The notes under the pieces were generated by a model. The model ran no database searches and had not been told where the DNA came from. It saw nothing but the letters and a program-made list of their open reading frames with translations. From NCBI RefSeq assembly GCF_018138145.1, contig NZ_CP073104.1:1302001-1366000 (forward strand): a stretch of 64,000 bases of DNA, written 5' to 3'. Below are positions 8,536-17,583 of the stretch, piece by piece. Each line of letters begins with the position of its first letter. The first letter of the stretch is position 1. A program made the translations under genes and the position numbers. Origin of the DNA: Pseudomonas sp. SCA2728.1_7. GTDB taxonomy: Bacteria > Pseudomonadota > Gammaproteobacteria > Pseudomonadales > Pseudomonadaceae.

Positions 8536-10824
8536 TCAGGCCAGCTCTTTGCGCAGTTGGCGGGCGGCGGTGACCATGTGCACCAGTGCCGCTTCCGTCT
8601 CCGGCCAGCCACGGGTTTTCAAACCGCAATCCGGGTTGACCCACAGCCGTTCTGCCGGAATCCGCTTGGCAGCCTTGCGCAGCAGATTAGCCATTTCCGA
8701 AGCATCCGGGATGCGTGGCGAGTGGATATCGTAGACGCCCGGGCCGATGTCGTTCGGGTAAGCGAAGGCTTCGAAGGCATCCAGCAATTCCATGTCCGAA
8801 CGCGAGGTTTCGATGGTGATCACATCGGCATCCATCGCCGCAATCGACTCGATCACATCGTTGAATTCGCTGTAGCACATGTGCGTGTGGATCTGCGTTT
8901 CGTCGCGCACGCCCGAGGCGCACAGACGGAACACTTCCGTCGCCCAGTCCAGATAATGCTGCCACTGCGCCTGACGCAACGGCAGACCTTCACGGAACGC
9001 CGCTTCGTCGATCTGCACGATCTTGATGCCGGCGGCTTCCAGATCCACCACTTCGTCGCGAATCGCCAGCGCCAGTTGCCGCGCCTGCACTTCACGGCTG
9101 ACGTCCTCACGGGGGAACGACCACATCAGCATGGTCACCGGGCCGGTCAGCATGCCTTTCATGACCTTGTCGGTGAGGCCCTGGGCGTAGCGGATCCACT
9201 CGACAGTCATGGCTTTCGGGCGGCTGAGGTCGCCGAAGATCACTGCCGGTTTCACGCAACGCGAACCGTAACTTTGTACCCAGCCGAAACGGCTGAACAC
9301 ATAGCCGTCCAGTTGTTCGGCGAAATATTCGACCATGTCGTTGCGCTCGGCTTCACCGTGCACCAGCACATCGAGGCCCAGACGCTCCTGGATTTCCACG
9401 GCGTGGCGGATCTCGCTGTGCATGGCCTCGGTGTATTCGGCTTCGCTCAACTTGCCTTGTTTGAACGACTGCCGAGCGAGACGGATCGACGCGGTTTGCG
9501 GAAACGAGCCGATCGTCGTGGTCGGGAACAACGGCAGATCGAGTCCGGCGCGTTGCTTGGCAATACGCTGGGCGAACAGCGATTGACGCTGGCTGTCCTT
9601 GGCCGTAACCGCGGCGACACGGGCCTGAACGGCCGGTTTGTGAATACGCGGGGAAGCGGCACGTGCAGCCTGCACCGAGCGACTTTCAGTCAATGCACGT
9701 AGCACTTTCGGCGCCTCAGGCTCATTGACGGCATGCGCCAGAACCGCGACTTCTTCGCACTTTTGCACAGCGAAGGCCAACCAGCTTTTCAACTCGGCAT
9801 CGAGCTTGTCTTCACGACCCAGATCCACCGGGCTGTGCAGCAGCGAACAGGACGGCGCCACCCACAAGCGATCACCCAGACGCTCATGGGCATGCTGCAA
9901 CGTCGCCAAGGCATTTTCCAGATCGCAGCGCCAGACGTTACGGCCATTGACCACGCCCAAGGACAACACTTTATAGGCCGGCAGACGATCAAGAATGGTC
10001 GGGTACTGCTCCGGCGCGCGCACCAGATCAATGTGCAAACCGTCGACCGGCAGGTTCGCCGCCAGACCAAGATTTTCTTCCAGACCACCAAAGTAAGTAG
10101 CGAGCAGTTTTTTCAGCGGATCGCGCTGGATCTGGTTGTAGGCACGCTCGAAAGCGTTCTTCCACTCCTGCGGCAGGTCGAGCACCAGAATCGGCTCGTC
10201 GATCTGCACCCACTCGACGCCTTGGGCGGCGAGACGCGCGAAGATCTGCCCGTACAGCGGCAGCAAACGATCAAGCAATTCCAGCTTGTCGAATTCGGCA
10301 CCTTTGGCCTTGCCCAGCCACAGATACGTCAGCGGACCGATGATCACCGGTTTGACGTTGTGGCCCAGCGCACGGGCTTCTTCGACTTCTTCGAAGAGTT
10401 GATCCCAGCCCAACTGGAACTGCTGATCAGCACTGAATTCAGGGACCAGGTAGTGATAGTTGGTGTCGAACCACTTGGTCATTTCCTGGGCGTGCGCACC
10501 GCCGCAGCAACTGTCGCTGACGCCACGAGCCATGCCGAACAGGGTCTGCAGATTGGCTTTGCCGTCATGCGGGCGGAAGCGCTCGGGGATAACGCCGAAC
10601 ATCAGCGAGTGCGTCAGCACCTGGTCATACCAGGCGAAATCGCCGACCGGGAGCAATTCGATGCCGGCGTTTTTCTGCAGGTCCCAGTGGGCCTTGCGCA
10701 GCTCACGGCCAACATCACGCAGGCCGGCCTCGTTCAGTTCTCCTTTCCAGAACGCCTCTTGCGCTTTCTTCAGTTCGCGGTCGCGACCGATGCGCGGAAA
10801 TCCAAGGGAATGGGCCAGTGCCAT
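8536..10824 (-). CDS. metE: cobalamin-independent methionine synthase
   Basis: A 762-residue enzyme that transfers a methyl group from methyltetrahydropteroyl-triglutamate to homocysteine, close to the usual 750-770 length. The N-terminus [21 protein letters not shown] is the family start; the C-terminal barrel carries the zinc ligands in [12 protein letters not shown] (His and Cys) and NPDCGLKTR (second Cys), and [13 protein letters not shown] is present. The ATG at 10824 is preferred over the upstream in-frame codon because it begins exactly at the conserved N-terminus. No riboswitch is visible upstream. It is divergent from the cystathionine synthase gene, so homocysteine metabolism is grouped here. 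Confidence 0.97.
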   Translation of the reverse strand: MALAHSLGFPRIGRDRELKKAQEAFWKGELNEAGLRDVGRELRKAHWDLQKNAGIELLPVGDFAWYDQVLTHSLMFGVIPERFRPHDGKANLQTLFGMARGVSDSCCGGAHAQEMTKWFDTNYHYLVPEFSADQQFQLGWDQLFEEVEEARALGHNVKPVIIGPLTYLWLGKAKGAEFDKLELLDRLLPLYGQIFARLAAQGVEWVQIDEPILVLDLPQEWKNAFERAYNQIQRDPLKKLLATYFGGLEENLGLAANLPVDGLHIDLVRAPEQYPTILDRLPAYKVLSLGVVNGRNVWRCDLENALATLQHAHERLGDRLWVAPSCSLLHSPVDLGREDKLDAELKSWLAFAVQKCEEVAVLAHAVNEPEAPKVLRALTESRSVQAARAASPRIHKPAVQARVAAVTAKDSQRQSLFAQRIAKQRAGLDLPLFPTTTIGSFPQTASIRLARQSFKQGKLSEAEYTEAMHSEIRHAVEIQERLGLDVLVHGEAERNDMVEYFAEQLDGYVFSRFGWVQSYGSRCVKPAVIFGDLSRPKAMTVEWIRYAQGLTDKVMKGMLTGPVTMLMWSFPREDVSREVQARQLALAIRDEVVDLEAAGIKIVQIDEAAFREGLPLRQAQWQHYLDWATEVFRLCASGVRDETQIHTHMCYSEFNDVIESIAAMDADVITIETSRSDMELLDAFEAFAYPNDIGPGVYDIHSPRIPDASEMANLLRKAAKRIPAERLWVNPDCGLKTRGWPETEAALVHMVTAARQLRKELA

Positions 10825-11247
10825 AACAAACAACTCCAATGTTCTGTTGATGGCGGCCATTGTCGGCATCGGTCGCTAGTGAGACAAACTCAATTTAATC
10901 TTGATCAACACGAGTTTCCCTCATGATCGAATCATCGCAGCCTGTCACCTGAAGATATTGCAGAGTTGAGAGCGCGGGCGACAGCTGAGCGGTTTTTGCG
11001 GCAGTAAATTTCTTGGTAATTCAAGCTGTTCGTCGCCATGAAGACGCCCTTTGAAAACTCGATGACGCCTCCGTATAAACGCCCCCGAAAGCACCCCGGC
11101 AGGTCTTTGATTTCGATCTATCGTTAGATCGAAATGGCTGTATTTGCGACCGACTAAAGGTTGCGACAGCTGATGTCTGAGCCTATGTTGCACGCGAGTC
11201 TTTTCCCCGCGATTGGAACGCGATCAACACCACTAAGAGGTGAAGAA
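10825..11247. other. divergent intergenic region between metE and the cystathionine operon
   Basis: This 423-base gap must hold the promoters for both metE (leftward) and the cystathionine beta-synthase operon (rightward). The strongest element is the perfect inverted repeat at 11110-11135. Nearer metE, GATCAACACGAG and CTCATGATC (about 10902-10930) form a looser dyad of the size a LysR regulator such as MetR could bind. No ORF with a convincing ribosome site is present. Confidence 0.6.
11110..11135. promoter_or_regulatory. perfect 11-bp inverted repeat, candidate operator
   Basis: ATTTCGATCTA (11110-11120) and TAGATCGAAAT (11125-11135) are perfect complements with a four-base loop. It lies about 115 bases before the cystathionine beta-synthase start and has no T-run, so a regulator-binding site is more likely than a terminator. 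The binding protein is unknown. Confidence 0.5.
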
Positions 11248-12624
11248 ATGTCAAAGGAATCACGCCCTGCCGTACTTGGGCTGATCGGCAATACTCCACT
11301 GGTGCAAGTCACCCGCTTCGACACTGGGCCTTGCACGCTGTTTCTCAAACTTGAATCGCAGAACCCCGGTGGTTCGATCAAGGACCGCATCGGTCTGGCG
11401 ATGATCGACGCCGCCGAGCGTGATGGTCGTCTGCAACCCGGTGGCACCATCGTTGAGGCCACCGCCGGCAACACCGGCCTGGGCCTGGCACTGGTTGGCC
11501 GCGCCAAAGGTTATCGCGTGGTGCTGGTGGTACCGGACAAAATGTCCACCGAGAAAGTCCTGCACTTGAAGGCCATGGGCGCCGAGGTGCACATCACCCG
11601 CTCCGACGTCGGCAAGGGCCATCCCGAGTATTACCAGGACGTCGCCGCCCGTTTGGCGAAAGACATTCCCGGCGCATTTTTCGCCGACCAGTTCAACAAC
11701 CCGGCCAACCCACTGGCCCACGAATGCAGCACCGCGCCGGAAATCTGGGCGCAGACCGAACATGATCTGGATGCCATCGTCGTCGGTGTCGGTTCGGCCG
11801 GTACGCTGACCGGCCTGAGTCGCTTCTTCAAGCGTGTACAACCGGATCTGGAAATGGTCCTCGCCGATCCGATCGGTTCGGTGATGGCGCAATACAGCCG
11901 TGACGGCACGATGCCGACGCCCGGTTCATGGGCGGTGGAAGGCATTGGTGAAGACTTTATTCCATCGATTACCGACCTCTCCAGCGTGCGCCACGCCTAC
12001 TCGATCAGTGACGAAGAAAGCTTCGATCACGCGCGTCAGTTGCTCAAGGCCGAAGGCATTCTCGGCGGCTCATCGACCGGCACCCTGCTCGCTGCCGCGT
12101 TGCGCTATTGCCGTGAACAGACCGAACCGAAACGCGTGGTCAGCTTCGTTTGCGACACCGGCACGCGCTACTTGTCGAAGGTTTACAACGACCAATGGAT
12201 GACCGATCAAGGCCTGTTGCAGCGCAAGGGTTACGGTGACCTGCGCGACCTGATCGCCCGGCGCTTCGAGGACGGCCGCGTGATCAGCGTCGGCCCTGAC
12301 GACACCCTGCTGACCGCGTTCCAGCGCATGCGCCTTGCGGATGTTTCGCAATTGCCGGTGCTGGTGGAAGGCAAGCAACTGGTCGGCGTGATCGACGAAT
12401 CCGACATCCTCCTGCCGGTGCACGAAGACGCCGCGCGCTTCAGCCAATCGGTGTCCAGCGTGATGACCGACAAGCTGCAAACGCTTGCACCCGGCGCCAG
12501 CCTTGCTGAGCTGGAAGCGGTGCTCAGCCGTGGCCTCGTCGCCATCATCGCCGATGCATCGGGCTTCCATGGCCTGATCACCCGCACCGACATGCTCAAC
12601 CAATTACGGAGATCCCTCGCATGA
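11248..12624 (+). CDS. cystathionine beta-synthase
   Basis: A 458-residue PLP enzyme condensing serine and homocysteine to cystathionine (reverse transsulfuration). The type II fold domain spans about residues 1-320, with the PLP lysine Lys45 in NPGGSIKDR, the substrate loop EATAGNTGLG and the phosphate loop VGVGSAGTLTG. A pair of CBS domains follows (about 335-455), which distinguishes it from plain cysteine synthases. AGGTGAAGA precedes the ATG at 11248; earlier in-frame codons lack a site. The gene overlaps the gamma-lyase gene by four bases, so they form one operon converting homocysteine to cysteine. Confidence 0.9.
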   Translation: MSKESRPAVLGLIGNTPLVQVTRFDTGPCTLFLKLESQNPGGSIKDRIGLAMIDAAERDGRLQPGGTIVEATAGNTGLGLALVGRAKGYRVVLVVPDKMSTEKVLHLKAMGAEVHITRSDVGKGHPEYYQDVAARLAKDIPGAFFADQFNNPANPLAHECSTAPEIWAQTEHDLDAIVVGVGSAGTLTGLSRFFKRVQPDLEMVLADPIGSVMAQYSRDGTMPTPGSWAVEGIGEDFIPSITDLSSVRHAYSISDEESFDHARQLLKAEGILGGSSTGTLLAAALRYCREQTEPKRVVSFVCDTGTRYLSKVYNDQWMTDQGLLQRKGYGDLRDLIARRFEDGRVISVGPDDTLLTAFQRMRLADVSQLPVLVEGKQLVGVIDESDILLPVHEDAARFSQSVSSVMTDKLQTLAPGASLAELEAVLSRGLVAIIADASGFHGLITRTDMLNQLRRSLA

Positions 12625-13793
12625 GTCAGCACGACGATAAATCCCAAGGCTTCGCGACCCGGGTGATCCACGCCGGGCAGACGCCAGACCCGACCACCGG
12701 CGCGCTGATGCCGCCGATCTACGCCAACTCCACGTACCTGCAAGACAGCCCCGGCGTGCACAAGGGTTTTGATTACGGGCGCTCGCACAACCCGACGCGT
12801 TTTGCCTTGGAGCGCTGCGTGGCGGATCTGGAAGGTGGCACCCGCGCATTCGCGTTCGCTTCCGGGCTGGCGACGATTTCCACGGTGCTCGAACTGATCG
12901 ATGCCGGTTCGCACGTGATCTCCGGCAATGACTTGTACGGCGGCACGTTCCGCCTGTTCGACAAGGTTCGTCAGCGCAGTGCCGGACACCGTTTCAGCTA
13001 CGTCGATTTGACTGACCTGGCGGCGTTCGAAGCGGCGCTGCAGGACGATACACGCCTGGTGATTGTCGAGTCACCGACCAACCCGCTGTTGAGCCTGTCG
13101 GACCTCGCCGCTATCGCCCGTATCTGCCGCGCTCGCGGGATCATCAGCGTGGCCGACAACACCTTTGCCAGTCCGTATATCCAGCGGCCGCTGGAGTTGG
13201 GTTTCGACATCGTGCTGCACTCGACCACCAAATATCTCAACGGTCACTCCGACGTGATCGGCGGCATCGCCGTGGTCGGCCAGAACGAAGAACTGGCCGA
13301 GAAGCTGGGCTTCTTGCAGAACGCCGTCGGTGCGATTGCCGGGCCGTTCGATGCGTTTCTCACCCTGCGCGGGGTGAAGACTTTGGCGCTGCGCATGGAG
13401 CGTCATTGCAGCAACGCACTGGATCTGGCGCAGTGGCTGGAGCAGCAGCCGCAGGTCAAACGCGTCTACTATCCGGGGCTGGCTTCGCATCCGCAGCATG
13501 AGTTGGCCAAGCGCCAGATGCGCGGTTTCGGCGGGATGATTTCCGTCGATCTGAACAGTGATCTGGCGGGCGCGCGGCGCTTCCTTGAGAACGTGAAGAT
13601 CTTCGCATTGGCGGAAAGTCTCGGCGGCGTGGAAAGCCTGATCGAGCATCCGGCGATCATGACCCACGCGACCATTCCGGCTGATACCCGGGCGAAACTG
13701 GGCATTGGCGATGGTCTGGTGCGCCTGTCGGTTGGCGTTGAAGACGTCGAAGACCTGCGCGCCGATCTGGCGCAGGCGCTGCAATCGATCTGA
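12621..13793 (+). CDS. cystathionine gamma-lyase / gamma-synthase family PLP enzyme
   Basis: A 390-residue Cys/Met-metabolism PLP enzyme. The PLP lysine is Lys204 in HSTTKYLNGHSD; DYGRSHNPTR and ASGLATI are typical family motifs. Sequence alone does not separate lyase from synthase, but ATGA coupling to cystathionine beta-synthase strongly favours gamma-lyase activity: cystathionine to cysteine, ammonia and 2-oxobutyrate. The operon ends at a strong terminator 16 bases downstream. Confidence 0.88.
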   Translation: MSQHDDKSQGFATRVIHAGQTPDPTTGALMPPIYANSTYLQDSPGVHKGFDYGRSHNPTRFALERCVADLEGGTRAFAFASGLATISTVLELIDAGSHVISGNDLYGGTFRLFDKVRQRSAGHRFSYVDLTDLAAFEAALQDDTRLVIVESPTNPLLSLSDLAAIARICRARGIISVADNTFASPYIQRPLELGFDIVLHSTTKYLNGHSDVIGGIAVVGQNEELAEKLGFLQNAVGAIAGPFDAFLTLRGVKTLALRMERHCSNALDLAQWLEQQPQVKRVYYPGLASHPQHELAKRQMRGFGGMISVDLNSDLAGARRFLENVKIFALAESLGGVESLIEHPAIMTHATIPADTRAKLGIGDGLVRLSVGVEDVEDLRADLAQALQSI

Positions 13794-13808
13794 CCTTGCA
13801 GGAACGAC

Positions 13809-13831
13809 AAAGCCCGCATAAAGCGGGCTTT
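13809..13831. terminator. factor-independent terminator, possibly bidirectional
   Basis: AAAGCCCGC and GCGGGCTTT form a perfect 9-bp stem with a five-base loop just after the gamma-lyase stop codon. As the flanking A and T tracts are part of the stem, it could also stop a leftward transcript coming from the structured region to its right. Confidence 0.85.
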
Positions 13832-13879
13832 GATGTTCGAGCAGGCGGCCAGTGCTGGTCTCTGGCTTACAAGGTTTAT

Positions 13880-14130
13880 CGGGCTTCCCACAGTACCGGG
13901 CCAAATTGAAAAGGTACGGCCTCGGCTGCTTCACACGGCATAAGGGCTGGATCTCAGCGCGGAGATCTTTCTAACCGTGTACCTTTCGGAGCGCGCCCCA
14001 CGCCCCCTTGCTATCCGATTGCGCATCAGTCTGCGTCTTCGCCTACATCTTTGAGCCTAGCAAAGGCTCGCCGACGCGGTTCAGTGTTTTTAGACTGATT
14101 CGAGCTTTGCCCGAATCGGGCAGGAAGAGA
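13880..14130. ncRNA. structured non-coding region, candidate RNA gene (strand uncertain)
   Basis: No credible ORF lies in the 510-base gap between the gamma-lyase and lipoprotein genes, yet it is full of complementary segments. AAAGGT (13910-13915) pairs with ACCTTT (13981-13986) and ACACGG (13933-13938) with CCGTGT (13975-13980), forming one interrupted long stem around an inner hairpin GATCTC/GAGATC (13950-13967). Two more hairpins follow: GAGCCT/AGGCTC (14053-14069) and GATTCG/CGAATC (14097-14117). A minus-strand RNA would end at the symmetrical terminator at 13809-13831. I do not recognise it as tmRNA, RNase P, SRP or 6S RNA. Confidence 0.4.
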
Positions 14131-14163
14131 AGCGCCTAACGGCCGTCCCCCCCCCCACTGCAC

Positions 14164-14179
14164 TAGCACATTTGTGCTA
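14164..14179. promoter_or_regulatory. perfect palindrome TAGCACATTTGTGCTA, candidate operator
   Basis: Two 7-base arms TAGCACA/TGTGCTA are separated by two bases, just after a run of about ten Cs and 125 bases before the lipoprotein gene. It resembles a dimeric repressor site; no cognate regulator is apparent in the window. Confidence 0.45.
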
Positions 14180-14303
14180 ATCGACCGCCCTGTCCGCTGG
14201 CGCTATATTCCCCCGCACCCCTCGATGTTCCTCAACGTTGCCTGTTCGCAGCGTGCGGGATCGTTGTGCCTGGAAATCAGAACAACACCAAGGAAGAAAC
14301 ACC

Positions 14304-14612
14304 ATGAAATCCCTGATCGCAACACTCACCCTCAGCGCCCTGTTCCTCACTGGCTGCGCCACGCCGAAACAATGGGAAGCCACCGGCGGCAGCAAAAACG
14401 ATGGCGTCGTCCAGGTTTCCTATGAACTGGGCCAGTTCGAAAGCGGCCAGACCAGCGCCGAACAAGGCCTGACCGTCGCCGCGCAACGCTGCAAGACCTG
14501 GGGCTACAAAAACGCCGAAGTCACTGGTTCCGAGAAAAACATCTGCCGCACCATGGGCCAGTACAACTGCCTGCAAACCACCATCACTCAGGATTACCTG
14601 TGCAAGCGCTGA
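14304..14612 (+). CDS. small lipoprotein, YecR-like
   Basis: A 102-residue predicted outer-membrane or periplasmic lipoprotein: the signal sequence MKSLIATLTLSALFLTGCA ends in a lipobox with the lipidated cysteine at residue 18. The mature part has paired cysteines (ARRCKTWGY-like QRCKTWGYKNAEV, NICRTMGQYNC and YLCKR), suggesting disulfide-stabilised structure, and resembles the YecR family of small lipoproteins. AAGGAAGAAA precedes the ATG. Function unknown; it stands alone between a structured region and a repeat. Confidence 0.75.
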   Translation: MKSLIATLTLSALFLTGCATPKQWEATGGSKNDGVVQVSYELGQFESGQTSAEQGLTVAAQRCKTWGYKNAEVTGSEKNICRTMGQYNCLQTTITQDYLCKR

Positions 14613-14625
14613 GCACGCATTAACT

Positions 14626-14718
14626 TGTAGGAGCTGTCGAGTGCAACGAGGCTGCGATCTTTTGATCCTGATCCTGAAAATGAAGATCAAAAGATCGCAG
14701 CGTGCCGCAGTTCCTACA
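14626..14718. repeat. intergenic hairpin repeat, GGCTGCGATCTTTTGATC family
   Basis: Outer arms TGTAGGA/TCCTACA and inner arms GGCTGCGATCTTTTGATC/GATCAAAAGATCGCAG form a long cruciform-capable element. It is a different family from the TGTAGGAGTGAGCC repeats. Its right end reaches into the histidine kinase gene and supplies that gene's TAG stop codon (14714-14716). Confidence 0.8.
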
Positions 14719-16336
14719 GGGGTTGGATTTGCGGTCGGCGGTCGCGCAAGGTTCGCAACGTCGCGCGCAGTTCGGCCGGGCGCACCGGCTTGGACAAGAT
14801 CGCGATGTGGCGGTCATGCAGGGCGGCCTGGATTTTTTCGACGTCATGTCCAGTGATGATCATTGCCGGCACTGCCCAGCCCCGCTGTTGACGCACATCG
14901 TCGATGCATTCGATGCCAGTGGCGTGGGTGCCGAGGTCATAGTCGGCGACGATGATGTCGCAATCGGTGACCAGGTCCTGAGCCGTCAACTCGGCCTGAA
15001 CCACACAGCCCCAACGCTCCAATAACGCCGAAGTCGCGAGCAATACGTTGCGATCATCCTCCACCAGACACACCTTCAACCCGGTCAGCAAACCGACCTG
15101 ACGTGCTTCATCACGATTGACCGTTACTTGCGGCGGCGCGGTGATCGGCAAGCCGTACAAAGTCACCGCCGTGCCCCGTCCAAGCTGCGAACGCAGGGCA
15201 ACGCCGACACCGATCAACTCGCCCAGTCGCTTGACGATCGACAGCCCCAACCCGACGCCTTCGACATCCTTGTCGCGTACTTGGCGCACCCGATAAAACT
15301 CCTCGAACACCTTGGCCAGATGTTCTTCGGCGATACCGTTGCCGCGGTCATAAATCACGATGGCCAGCCCTGCCCCGTGCCGGCGCACACCGATCAGCAC
15401 CGGCCGATGCGCACCATATTTGAAGCAGTTGGAAAGCACGTTCTGCACCATGGTCGCCAGCAACGCCGGATCGGTTTGCACCCAATACTCACAGGGGCGA
15501 AAACGCAACTCCACTCCAGCCCAACGTGCCGCTTCGGCGTTCTGGCGAATCAGATCTGTGAGCCATTCACCTAAATTGAAGGTTTGCAGTTTGGGCAGAA
15601 CCCGGCCGTTATCGAGGGTGTACAGATCGAGAATCGAGCGGAACAGTTGCGAAACGTTGAGCAGCGATCGGTCGATGTTATCGACCAGACGCCGCTCCTC
15701 ATCGCCCAACCGCGATTCCCGCAGGCACGCGGTAAACAGACCGATGGAGTGAATCGGCTGGCGCAGATCATGACTGGCCTGGGCGAGAAACCGCGACTTT
15801 TCCTGATTCGCTGCGACTGCTTCTTCGGAGGCTTTACGTGTGCGCTCCAACAGCAGATGCGCATAGAACGGGATCACCGTGCTGGTGAGCATCAGCATCA
15901 ACACCATAAACGGTTGTGCCTGCCACACCGGGGTCAGGCGATAAACACACAGCAACGCCAGCAAGGCCAGCACCGTGGCAATCGCCAGATAACGCGAGCC
16001 ATAGCGCATGCCGTTACCAAGGTTGACCCAGATGATCACCGCATACAGCGGCAACGCTGCCTCGCCACCGACCACCAGGCCAAAACAGGTGCCGGTGTAA
16101 TCGTGGACCATGGAAAAAATCCGCCGCGCCGGGTAATGCCCCGGCCAGCGTGCAATCGCCTGACGCAAGCCGATCGAGGCCAGCAAAAACAGGATGATGT
16201 AGGTGACAACGGGCAGATAGGTATCGAGGCGCTGGCCTGGCAAAAAACCCAGTATGAGCATGTAAACCACGGCAATGCTGGCGATGATAATGCGCAGATT
16301 GGCCTGATCGAGTTCAGTGTTTTTCTCGAACTTCAT
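14714..16336 (-). CDS. hybrid sensor histidine kinase with C-terminal receiver
   Basis: A 540-residue membrane kinase. Residues 15-165 hold about five or six hydrophobic helices with short loops, so sensing is probably within the membrane. A HisKA domain follows with the phosphorylated His189 in QASHDLRQPIHSIG, then an ATPase domain with NVLSNCFKYG, DRGNGIAEEH and GVGLGLSIVKRLGE (N, G1 and G2 boxes). The C-terminal receiver has CLVEDD, the acceptor aspartate in VADYDLG and the lysine in SKPVR. It is divergent from a LuxR-type response regulator, the likely partner. The last codons lie in a repeat element. The signal sensed is unknown. Confidence 0.9.
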   Translation of the reverse strand: MKFEKNTELDQANLRIIIASIAVVYMLILGFLPGQRLDTYLPVVTYIILFLLASIGLRQAIARWPGHYPARRIFSMVHDYTGTCFGLVVGGEAALPLYAVIIWVNLGNGMRYGSRYLAIATVLALLALLCVYRLTPVWQAQPFMVLMLMLTSTVIPFYAHLLLERTRKASEEAVAANQEKSRFLAQASHDLRQPIHSIGLFTACLRESRLGDEERRLVDNIDRSLLNVSQLFRSILDLYTLDNGRVLPKLQTFNLGEWLTDLIRQNAEAARWAGVELRFRPCEYWVQTDPALLATMVQNVLSNCFKYGAHRPVLIGVRRHGAGLAIVIYDRGNGIAEEHLAKVFEEFYRVRQVRDKDVEGVGLGLSIVKRLGELIGVGVALRSQLGRGTAVTLYGLPITAPPQVTVNRDEARQVGLLTGLKVCLVEDDRNVLLATSALLERWGCVVQAELTAQDLVTDCDIIVADYDLGTHATGIECIDDVRQQRGWAVPAMIITGHDVEKIQAALHDRHIAILSKPVRPAELRATLRTLRDRRPQIQPL

Positions 16337-16450
16337 GGTAAACGTCCTTGTGCGGCAATCGTCAGATTCCGAATCAGCCTACAGGCAACCTTCGCGCCCG
16401 GTGCTAAGGTGCAAGCCTTGAGCAACGCCTGACCCAGGGAGGGTCATGCC

Positions 16451-17056
16451 ATGACCTGCCGAATTATCATAGCCGACGATCACCCGCTGTTTCGCGAAGC
16501 GATGCTGCGCACGGTACAGCGTTTGCTGCCCGAAGCCGTTATCAACGAAGCCGGCGATCTCGACGCCGTGCTGGCGCTGCTGCCGTTAGGTGATGAGCCG
16601 GACACATTGATTCTCGACCTGCGTTTCCCCGGGCTCACCTGTATCAGCCAGCTCGCCGAACTGCGTCGGCGCCTGCCGCGTACCACGCTGATTGTGGTGT
16701 CGATGGTCGATGATGAGTCGCTGATCAGCGAAGTCATGGCCGCCGGTATCGACGGTTTTATCGGCAAAAACATCGCTCCGGACGAAATCGGTCAGGCAAT
16801 TCTGGCAATTCGCGAAGGTGAAGTACTGGTGAAGTTCGCGCCGTCAGGCCTGCTGCCGCTGGAAACCGGCGCCGCTCTCACGCCTCGTCAGCAAGACGTA
16901 CTGCGCTTGATCGCCCAAGGCAAGACCAACAAGGAAATCGCCCGCGAACTGGAGATATCACCGTTCACGGTGCGCATTCATGTGTCTTCTTTATTGCGTA
17001 CGCTGAACGTGCCCTCGCGAGCGGCCGCCGCCGTGAAATACACGGGGACTCTGTAG
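16451..17056 (+). CDS. NarL/FixJ-type response regulator
   Basis: A 201-residue two-domain regulator. The receiver carries the acidic pair in [12 protein letters not shown], the phosphoacceptor Asp in LILDLRFPG (near residue 56) and the Lys in GKNIAPDE; the LuxR-type helix-turn-helix is [20 protein letters not shown] onward. It is transcribed away from the hybrid kinase with only 114 bases between starts, so they are probably co-regulated partners. The AGGGAGGGTC before the ATG is a strong ribosome site. Target genes are unknown; the siderophore genes begin shortly after. Confidence 0.9.
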   Translation: MTCRIIIADDHPLFREAMLRTVQRLLPEAVINEAGDLDAVLALLPLGDEPDTLILDLRFPGLTCISQLAELRRRLPRTTLIVVSMVDDESLISEVMAAGIDGFIGKNIAPDEIGQAILAIREGEVLVKFAPSGLLPLETGAALTPRQQDVLRLIAQGKTNKEIARELEISPFTVRIHVSSLLRTLNVPSRAAAAVKYTGTL

Positions 17057-17070
17057 GCGCTCGGCAGCAC

Positions 17071-17451
17071 CTACAGATGATCTGTGTGTTGCTGCAGCAA
17101 TTCCATGGCCGCAGAGGAAAATCGGTAGGTCTTGTCACTCCCGAGCACGATCAGCCCCTCTTCCCCCAGACGCTTGAGCACTTCACGCACACTGACGAAT
17201 GAAAGCTCGGGCGATGAAGACTCGACAAACGCATGCACACCATTGACCCCGATCCCATGTCCGTCGCGACCGGCCACCACCAGTGCATTGATGACTTTGA
17301 AGCGGATCAGGCTGGTGCGCAGTCCGAAGTGGCGCAGCAGTTCGCGAATATGCGTATTGGCGCTGCGATCAAACTCAAAGGCCAATGGGTTGTTCGCTGC
17401 CCGAAACGCTGAAGGTGCGTTTACAGCGCCAACGCCTGGGTGGTTAAACAT
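17071..17451 (-). CDS. short Fur-like DNA-binding protein
   Basis: A 126-residue protein whose core (ELLRHFGLRTSLIRFKVINAL ... FVSVREVLKRLGEEGLIV) aligns by eye with the winged-helix DNA-binding domain of Fur-family regulators. The usual C-terminal dimerisation and metal-binding domain with its HHxHxxC-type motif is missing; the protein ends soon after the wing (SDKTYRFSSAAM). It is encoded next to a siderophore receptor, so a role in iron-dependent control is plausible, but without metal sites it may work differently or modulate Fur. GGGAG lies 8 bases before the ATG at 17451. Confidence 0.6.
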   Translation of the reverse strand: MFNHPGVGAVNAPSAFRAANNPLAFEFDRSANTHIRELLRHFGLRTSLIRFKVINALVVAGRDGHGIGVNGVHAFVESSSPELSFVSVREVLKRLGEEGLIVLGSDKTYRFSSAAMELLQQHTDHL

Positions 17452-17583
17452 GGCGAATACTCCCTTTCTGAAATGTTCAGGCGGGTTGCAGCTGCTTCCC
17501 GCCTGCCGACCACATGTCGGACAGGCAACGTGATCGTGACTTTCTATATAGAAGGTGACGACAGCGCCGCCCTTCCCGCCCCG

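Noticed and set aside
8533..9702. Plus-strand open frame of 389 codons inside metE
   Set aside because: metE is unmistakable on the other strand; the frame has no ribosome site or family motif.
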